Shown piece after piece: positions 58,301-64,000 of a DNA stretch of 64,000 nucleotides (position 1 is the stretch's first letter; the number at the start of each line of letters is the position of its first letter). The stretch comes from Brienomyrus brachyistius. Taxonomy: Eukaryota > Chordata > Actinopteri > Osteoglossiformes > Mormyridae. The notes under the pieces were generated by a model. It was not told the DNA's origin, ran no database searches, and was given only the letters and a program-made list of their open reading frames with translations. A program made the translations under genes and the position numbers. Location: contig NC_064533.1 in the NCBI RefSeq assembly GCF_023856365.1, forward strand, positions 34,024,118 to 34,088,117. Reading direction: 5' to 3'.

Positions 58301-60048
58301 TGGATAAGGAAGCCTAACGAGGTTTAACATAAGAGATAGGAATGTAAAGCTAACATAGGAGAAAGGTTAAGCAAAAAAAAAAAAAAAACACTATGACACG
58401 TTGTTATGCTACAGAGACTGGAAGCACAGCTGGATGGAAGCTGGATGCTGCCATCGCACGGTATCAGTACCATCATATGGTATATCACCAGCCTGGCAAG
58501 AGATCAAAATTCAAAGCTGACTATGTGAATGTGCATCACTATCACACCATTGTAAAGTCGAACCATCATAAAGTGAGGAGCATCTGCACGATATCAAATT
58601 ATTTATGGGGTCACAGGTCACACAGTCCAGAAATAAGCTACCCTGTGATAAACTGAGTAGCATCTCATCTAGTAACCCCTTCCCTGTCCCCTGTGTGTCC
58701 TATATTGGATGTGCAGTTTTAGGAAATGGGCGAATGGTCACATGTGTTCCTGGTCAAGCTTGAAGCATGCTTTGTGTTGTAAATTTTTGGTATTATAAAT
58801 GTGGGTACACAACATATGTAGTTTTTACTTGATATTGACTTGGAGCATTTGTATGACACTTCATTTATCCATCTATGTTCCAGCCATTAATCCTTTACAG
58901 GGGGGCTTGAAGCATATCCCAGGCAGCATACACCAAAACACAGGGGAACACAATTGACTGAATGCCAGTACATGAAAGGACACGCACATGCACACATTGT
59001 CACATCATGAATAATTTACTGATGCCATTTAACCTTACTGCATGTTTTTGGACTGTGGAAAAAAAACTGGAATATCCAAAAGCCATGAAACAAAGAGAAT
59101 ATGCACATATAGAGCAGGATTGAGATCATGTGCACATATAGAGCAGGATTGGGATTTGGCCTCATAAACCAGGACATGTGAGGCAACAGAGCCATTCAGT
59201 TGAACCCCTTTGTTGCCAAAATGTAAGCTATTCATAATTGAATTACTATTTAGCCACAAATAAAATAAAGGACAGAGACCATAGGCTTATTAAGATGGAT
59301 TTTAAAGGATCTTAATCTTGTATACTAGAAACCTTTCCTATGTTTGGTAAATGCTTTGAGTTCTATACTGCAATAATATTAATTGTGGATCCTTATAGTT
59401 TTAAATACTTGCATTTTGCATTTTGTCAAAGCCATGTCACAAATCAAGATGGGGTCCCAAAGAAGACAGGAGAAAGAAGCTGTGTTTGCAAACAAAGTTC
59501 ACGAGGATGTCCTGGAGGAGAAAGCTAATCATCTAGCATGGTTTGAATACTTTGTTATACTATTCTGCAGGCCGTTCAGATTTTTTTTTTTTGAAAAACA
59601 GTTATTTAGTGAAACAACATTATGATTGCTGGCATGCTAGTAAAGCAAATTACATAATAAAACACATATTAAAGCTTTCATCATAATAATGTTTTCCAAA
59701 TTCGAATTTGTTCAGGCAGGTTCACCGTGGGAAGGACCCTGTTTCCCCACAAACCAAAAGGCAGATTTTGGAGGAAAGAAATATTGTGAATCGGGAATTT
59801 AAGGCAAGAGTCAGTTTTAAAGCATGTAAAGTAGTGTGCTGCCCCATTTATGTCTTGAAGGCCATATTTAATTTTCCTGATTGTGTGGGTATATGTCAGC
59901 CACCTATTACAGTGCTGGGACATACTGATAACACTGGTCAACAAATTTTTACTTTATTTTTTTCACATGAAACAAAATTTTGTTTTTTTTCAGTATCTAA
60001 TTTTACGATCACGCAAGGATTTTGAGTGACACGCAATTACACTTTAAG

Positions 60049-60122
<74 letters not shown>

Positions 60123-61285
60123 TGAACAAAAATATAAACGCAACACTTTTGTTTTTGCTCCCATTTTTCATGAGATGGACTTAAAGATCTACAATTCATT
60201 CCAGATACACAATATTACCATTTCTCTCAAACATTTCTCACAAATCAGTCTAAATGTGTGATAGTGAGCACTTCTGCTTTGCTGAGATAATCCATCCCAC
60301 CTCACAGGTGTGCCACATCAAGATGCTGATCTGACATCATGGGTAGTGCACAGGTGTACCTTATACTGCCCACAATAAAAGGCCACCCTGGAATGTGCAG
60401 TTTTGTCTCACAGCAAAATGCCACAGATGCCACAAGCATTGAGGGAGCGTGCAATTGGCATGCTGACAGCAGGAATGTCAACCAGATCTGTTGCTCGTGC
60501 ATTGAATGTTCATTTCTCAACCATAAGCCGTCTCCAAAGGCGTTTCAGAGAATATGGCAGTACATCCAACCGGCCTCACAACCGCAGACCACGTGTAACC
60601 ACACCAGCCCAGGACCTCCACATCCAGCAGGTTCACCTCCAAGATCGTCTGAGACCAGCCACTCAGACAGATAATGCACGGCCCCATGTTGCAAGGATCT
60701 GTACACAGTTCTTGGAAGCTGAAAATGTCCCAGTTCTTGCATGGCCAGCATACTCACCGGACATGTCACCCGTTGAGCATGTTTGAGATGTGCTTGACCG
60801 GCGTATACGACAGTGTGTACCAGTTCCCACTAATATCCAACAACTTCGCACAGCCATTGAAGAGGAGTGGACCAACATTCCACAGGCCACAATTGACAAT
60901 CTGATAAACTCTATGCGAAGAAGATGTGTTGCATTGCATGAGGCAAATGGTGGTCACACCAGATACTGACCGGTTCTGAGTCCCCAGACCCCCAATAAAG
61001 CAAAAAACTGCACATTCCAGGGTGGCCTTTTATTGTGGGCAGTATAAGGTACACCTGTGCACTACCCATGATGTCAGATCAGCATCTTGATGTGGCACAC
61101 CTGTGAGGTGGGATGGATTATCTCAGCAAAGCAGAAGTGCTCACTATCACACATTTAGACTGATTTGTGAGAAATCTTTGAGAGAAATGGTAATATTGTG
61201 TATCTGGAATGAATTGTAGGTCTTTAAGTCCATCTCATGAAAAATGGGAGCAGAAACAAGAGTGTTGCGTTTATATTTTTGTTCA

Positions 61286-61319
<34 letters not shown>

Positions 61320-63638
61320 TATAAGCGCATGGTAGAAGTGACTCATCTAAAACATAGAAGTGTACTTAGCCCCAGGAAGACCCCACTTAAGGGTCTAGCA
61401 GAAATTATGAAGCATTCTGGAACTCCATATGCTTTGATATAATTCTCCCATATTAGAGATGGAGCAGGATCCTATCTTAACGCGCCCAAACATGTTACAG
61501 CTCTGGCAAAACAGACTTGCAGTACTTTGAAGTCTTCTGTAAAGTTTTACAAATATTCAACAAATAGAAATAAAGCCATTTTTCCTGAATTAAATATTAA
61601 TATACATAACATAAAAAGGAATTATATATTATCAATATAGCCTAAAAATGACATCCATCAAAAACTATGGGTGATAGCAAAATTCCACCCCTTTTAGGTT
61701 GATGAGCATTCCAATGTGATATTTAATTTAATGCATTTTTAGTAGCCAAAACAATGTTTTTTAATTATTATTAAACTGTCTATTTATGGATGAAAAAGGG
61801 AGATACTGGTCTTGAGGAAGACTTTGTCAGGATCCAGCCTTGGCTATCTACAGGACGTGTTCAGCGCAGTCAAGAAGAGGTACCACTTTTCTTTTCTCAA
61901 GAAATCTACTTTTTGTTGTGATACACACACGGTGTGTGATTCTTCCATGCAGAGGTTGCATTTTGACACTGTATGCAAGCACTTTGTTGACAGCTGTTTC
62001 AAATTTAACAGAAGAAAGAACAGAAAAGAGCAAATGTGAACTGGATTTGAATTTGTAGCTGTTCGCTTCTTTTCTGCTATGCCTCCAGCTGATTTATTTG
62101 ATAACACGAGCCATTGTGAATTATAGCTTCCTGTCTGTGTTCCGCTGTACCCTGTCTACCACAAGAGCTCCTTTGAAATCAGACACAGAGGTCTGTGCCT
62201 TTTTCAGCAGGCAGCACGTAAGGTACACCTCTATTTAACTTATGTATTATAGCTTTACTGGTGCTACTTCATAAATGTTTAAACCCCGATTTCCTTCCAC
62301 AAATGTTTAAATTTCTCCCAGGCTAAGTGCAGTGAAGAAGCCGAAGAAACATTCTTTTTTTAGACTGCATGCTGTAGTGTTTAGTGGTAAAATGGCAACA
62401 TGCATATGATTGTAGCATTGTAGCTAAGTTTTACACAGTCTGATAAGCAAATGGATGGATGGATTGATGGATGGATGGATGGATGGATGGATGGATGGAT
62501 GGATGGATGGATGGATGGATGGGTGGATGGATGGATGATAAGCCTGGCTATTTATTTTATAAGGCAAATAAGAAACAAAATATCTAGGAGAATTTCAAAG
62601 AGAATATTAGGAAAATCATTTGTGGAAAGGTTTTTCCTTTGCATGAGTAAAATGGATCACACAGGAACATAATGGACACAGCGAAAAGACAATAAATAAA
62701 GCTGCTGTATTGGCAGATATGTTACAAAAAATGTTTTACTGAAACCAGTCAGAAGGCAAAAATTAAAATACTTTCTGTGTGGTTAATTCTTTAACTTTTG
62801 ACTTTCTGTGCTGTGCCTAAATTCAGGTTCTTATGCGCTGCCGTATGGAACGCATGCTTGCATCTCTGAGGCCACTAGTTCAGAGTATGAAGAGACTGTC
62901 CAGTGGTGAGTGCCTTATAGAACCTTATTGACACATTCACTATAGCTGGACCCACTGGATTCTTTCTGAATCCGTATTTGAAAGGTACTGTGACTCCAAT
63001 GTTGACGGAATCTATTGGTCTGTTTGTGCTGGAACAAATGTCTTGGCTATAAATGCTAGAATGTATTTTAAAAATGGGTAACACTTTACTTGATGGGGTG
63101 AAAATAATATAGCATTATGCTATTACTTCTCTATTAATTAATCACAAACTAAGTCTTAGTTACACACTGATATCGTGTTAATTCATCATTAATAAATCAT
63201 GATGCATGTTTTGTCTCAAGCACTATATTCCCATAACTCATTTTTACTGGAAATAGTTTATTTTTGGAATTGTTAGCAGTATTTTTCTATCACATTGAAA
63301 GCAAAAGCAGGAGTCATCTCCCTGACCCGAGTTCCAGATGAGATGCAAGTTCCACTAAAATTGTCCCAAGACAACTTCCTCCCATTTACATTTCCTTTGG
63401 AAATTCTCCCCAGCCAGGTGAATGAACATGTAACTCATTTAACTGATATTAGGGTTTTAATCTTAATGAGTGTTTACTGTTTAGTTGGATATGAAAAACT
63501 GTTGTGAACAATGAACAATTAAGAATGTATATATTAAGGATATGATTTTCCTCCTAGGACACAGCTGCTTTGGGTGTTGTGCCTGTGATGCCTAACAATG
63601 CTCAGCCTAAAATGCAAATCCCCTTCTTCCCACTGAAG
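52369..63638 (+). CDS. cfap221: CFAP221 (PCDP1), partial: seven recognisable exons, continues past the window
   Basis: CFAP221 is a central-apparatus (C1d projection) protein of motile cilia that binds calmodulin. Exons seen: 52369-52453 ([15 protein letters not shown], like human TLLVPIHAYPV), 57505-57616, 59432-59540, 59716-59803, 62827-62905, 63302-63417, 63558-63638. Phases agree from 57505 to 59803 and from 62827 to 63638. Recognisable stretches: [81 protein letters not shown] and [11 protein letters not shown], each matching human segments in order. Not found: the N-terminal and middle ASH-domain exons (before 52369 and between 52453 and 57505) and any exon between 59803 and 62827. The exon at 59716 seems to end at a GC donor (AAG|GCAAGA). 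LINE insertions sit in both N-terminal gaps. The gene may be shortened, very diverged or decaying. Confidence 0.78.
53452..55400 (+). mobile_element. Decayed LINE with endonuclease and RT remnants, inside cfap221
   Basis: Frames in order: [20 protein letters not shown] (endonuclease start), [18 protein letters not shown] and [20 protein letters not shown] then KSDHRL (endonuclease end), a linker frame at 53933-54568, an RT remnant with [17 protein letters not shown], and [20 protein letters not shown] with [10 protein letters not shown] at the end. At least four frameshifts or stops. It lies between cfap221 exons at 52369 and 57505. Confidence 0.85.
55401..57504 (+). other. cfap221 intron sequence, little recognisable
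   Basis: A degenerate V-SINE-like head is at about 56105-56310 (TGGGTAGCGGCATGCC, GGTTTGAATTCTACC, TGGAGTTTGCATATTCTC, GAATGGATGGATGAA). I searched by eye for the missing middle cfap221 exons here and found none. Confidence 0.5.
57877..58590. mobile_element. MITE-like unit with GATGCTCCTCA ends
   Basis: Left end GAGATGCTCCTCAACTTATG and right end CATAAAGTGAGGAGCATCTG are an inverted pair about 700 bp apart. There is no transposase frame. It lies in the cfap221 intron between 57616 and 59432. A poly-A run at 58373-58388 suggests a further insertion inside. Confidence 0.6.
58868..59210 (-). mobile_element. Minus-strand V-SINE remnant in a cfap221 intron
   Basis: Contains reverse-complement V-SINE landmarks in order: AAGCATATCCCAGGCAGC, GCATGTTTTTGGACTGTGG and AGGCAACAGAGCCATTCA. 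Strongly mutated, with a short internal duplication (CACATATAGAGCAGGATTG, twice). Confidence 0.65.
60050..60119. repeat. (AT)n microsatellite
   Basis: Long AT run abutting the left end of the Tc1-like element; a similar run (61288-61316) abuts its right end. The element appears to have inserted into one AT array. Confidence 0.9.
60121..61287 (+). mobile_element. Tc1-like transposon with long inverted repeats and deleted transposase
   Basis: Terminal inverted repeats of about 280 bp: ACTGAACAAAAATATAAACG starts the left end, and its reverse complement ends the right end at 61287. The left repeat runs to about 60400 and the right one from about 61008. The frame at 60403-60786 begins with a paired-type helix-turn-helix ([33 protein letters not shown]). 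It then jumps from RLRPATQT to [10 protein letters not shown], losing the segment with the first catalytic Asp, and stops at TGA just after SPVEHV where Trp is usual. The downstream frame continues to [10 protein letters not shown]. This copy cannot make an active enzyme but has intact ends, so it could be moved by a relative. Confidence 0.9.
61317..62826 (+). other. cfap221 intron sequence before the exon at 62827
   Basis: No exon was firmly recognised. 61831-61879 is bordered by AG and GT and reads [16 protein letters not shown], faintly like the human DP..NNTWLTRSRAQKR region, but its phase does not fit the next exon. Confidence 0.4.
62450..62535. repeat. (GGAT)n microsatellite
   Basis: Nearly perfect ATGG/GGAT tetranucleotide array, of the type that ends V-SINEs here, although no SINE body adjoins it. 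Produces an artificial Asp-Gly-Trp-Met frame. Confidence 0.9.
63076..63230 (+). repeat. Dispersed GGTAACACTTTACTTGATGG repeat, third copy
   Basis: Shares GGTAACACTTTACTTGATGG, AATAATATAG and TTAATTAATCACAAACTAAG with the units at 21083 and 21558. It lies between cfap221 exons at 62905 and 63302. Confidence 0.65.
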
Positions 63639-64000
63639 GTGTGCAAATACAGAATCTCTGCCACACCACCAAAAAATAAGGATGTGTTTGTGACCCATAT
63701 GCTGCAGTAAAGTTATTCTATTTAAAAATGTAAATTTATTTGGAAAGAAAAAAATAATCTTTTAGTTGTTTCAGTTTATTTATTCCATTTGTATGGGCAT
63801 TTTTGCACCTGTATATCACATAATGAGTCACAAGAAACTCTATGGGAAAGCTATTGTCTTATTACATGATTAGTAGATGACTTGGAAATCAAGTTCAGAC
63901 CTACAATGGTTATGACATGTGGTTAGCATTTCTGTATTTAAATAATAACATCAATGATAATAATAATAATTATTGCTTAGCTTTTATGAACTATCTTTTA

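Noticed and set aside
61831..61879. Possible cfap221 exon reading [16 protein letters not shown]
   Set aside because: AG/GT borders and faint similarity only. It ends in phase 1 while the next exon at 62827 needs phase 0, and the FQQAARK-like piece is absent.
62451..62672. Asp-Gly-Trp-Met repeat protein
   Set aside because: Translation of a GGAT tetranucleotide microsatellite.

Overview
This is eukaryotic nuclear DNA, almost certainly from a ray-finned fish. The genes are split by GT-AG introns. The repeats are typical of fish: tRNA-derived V-SINE-like copies, several Tc1-like transposons, an L2-type LINE, hAT-like MITEs and many microsatellites. The species cannot be fixed from sequence alone.

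The genes form a block collinear with the human 2q14 region as I remember it: C1QL2 (-, 606-1878), STEAP3 (+, 13053-19967), C2orf76 (-, 20555-22302), DBI (+, 31628-35285), SCTR (-, 39647-48022), CFAP221 (+, recognisable exons 52369-63638, running off the right edge). For the first five genes every coding exon could be joined in consistent phase, with no stop codon. They give proteins of 252, 484, 120, 87 and 439 residues, close to the usual family lengths. TMEM37, which lies between DBI and SCTR in mammals, was not found.

The genes are not an operon and have unrelated roles: a synaptic C1q-like ligand, an endosomal ferrireductase, a small protein of unknown function, acyl-CoA binding, a secretin-family receptor and a motile-cilium protein. 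steap3 and C2orf76 converge tail to tail. sctr and cfap221 diverge head to head from about 48.0-50.5 kb, where a near-palindromic RFX-type X-box lies.

The space between genes is mostly mobile-element debris. The largest element is an L2-type LINE on the minus strand (24044-28196) with a 995-codon open ORF2 and the end of an ORF1 carrying an SGNH-esterase-like region. Others are two decayed LINEs inside cfap221, a Tc1-like element with about 280-bp inverted repeats and an internally deleted transposase (60121-61287), and further Tc1, hAT, SINE and LTR remnants.

I see no undescribed multi-gene system. The most interesting points are the secretin receptor, intact and in syntenic position but with the class-B PxxG motif of TM6 changed; the fragmentary cfap221, whose N-terminal exons seem missing where LINEs lie; and GC-AG introns.
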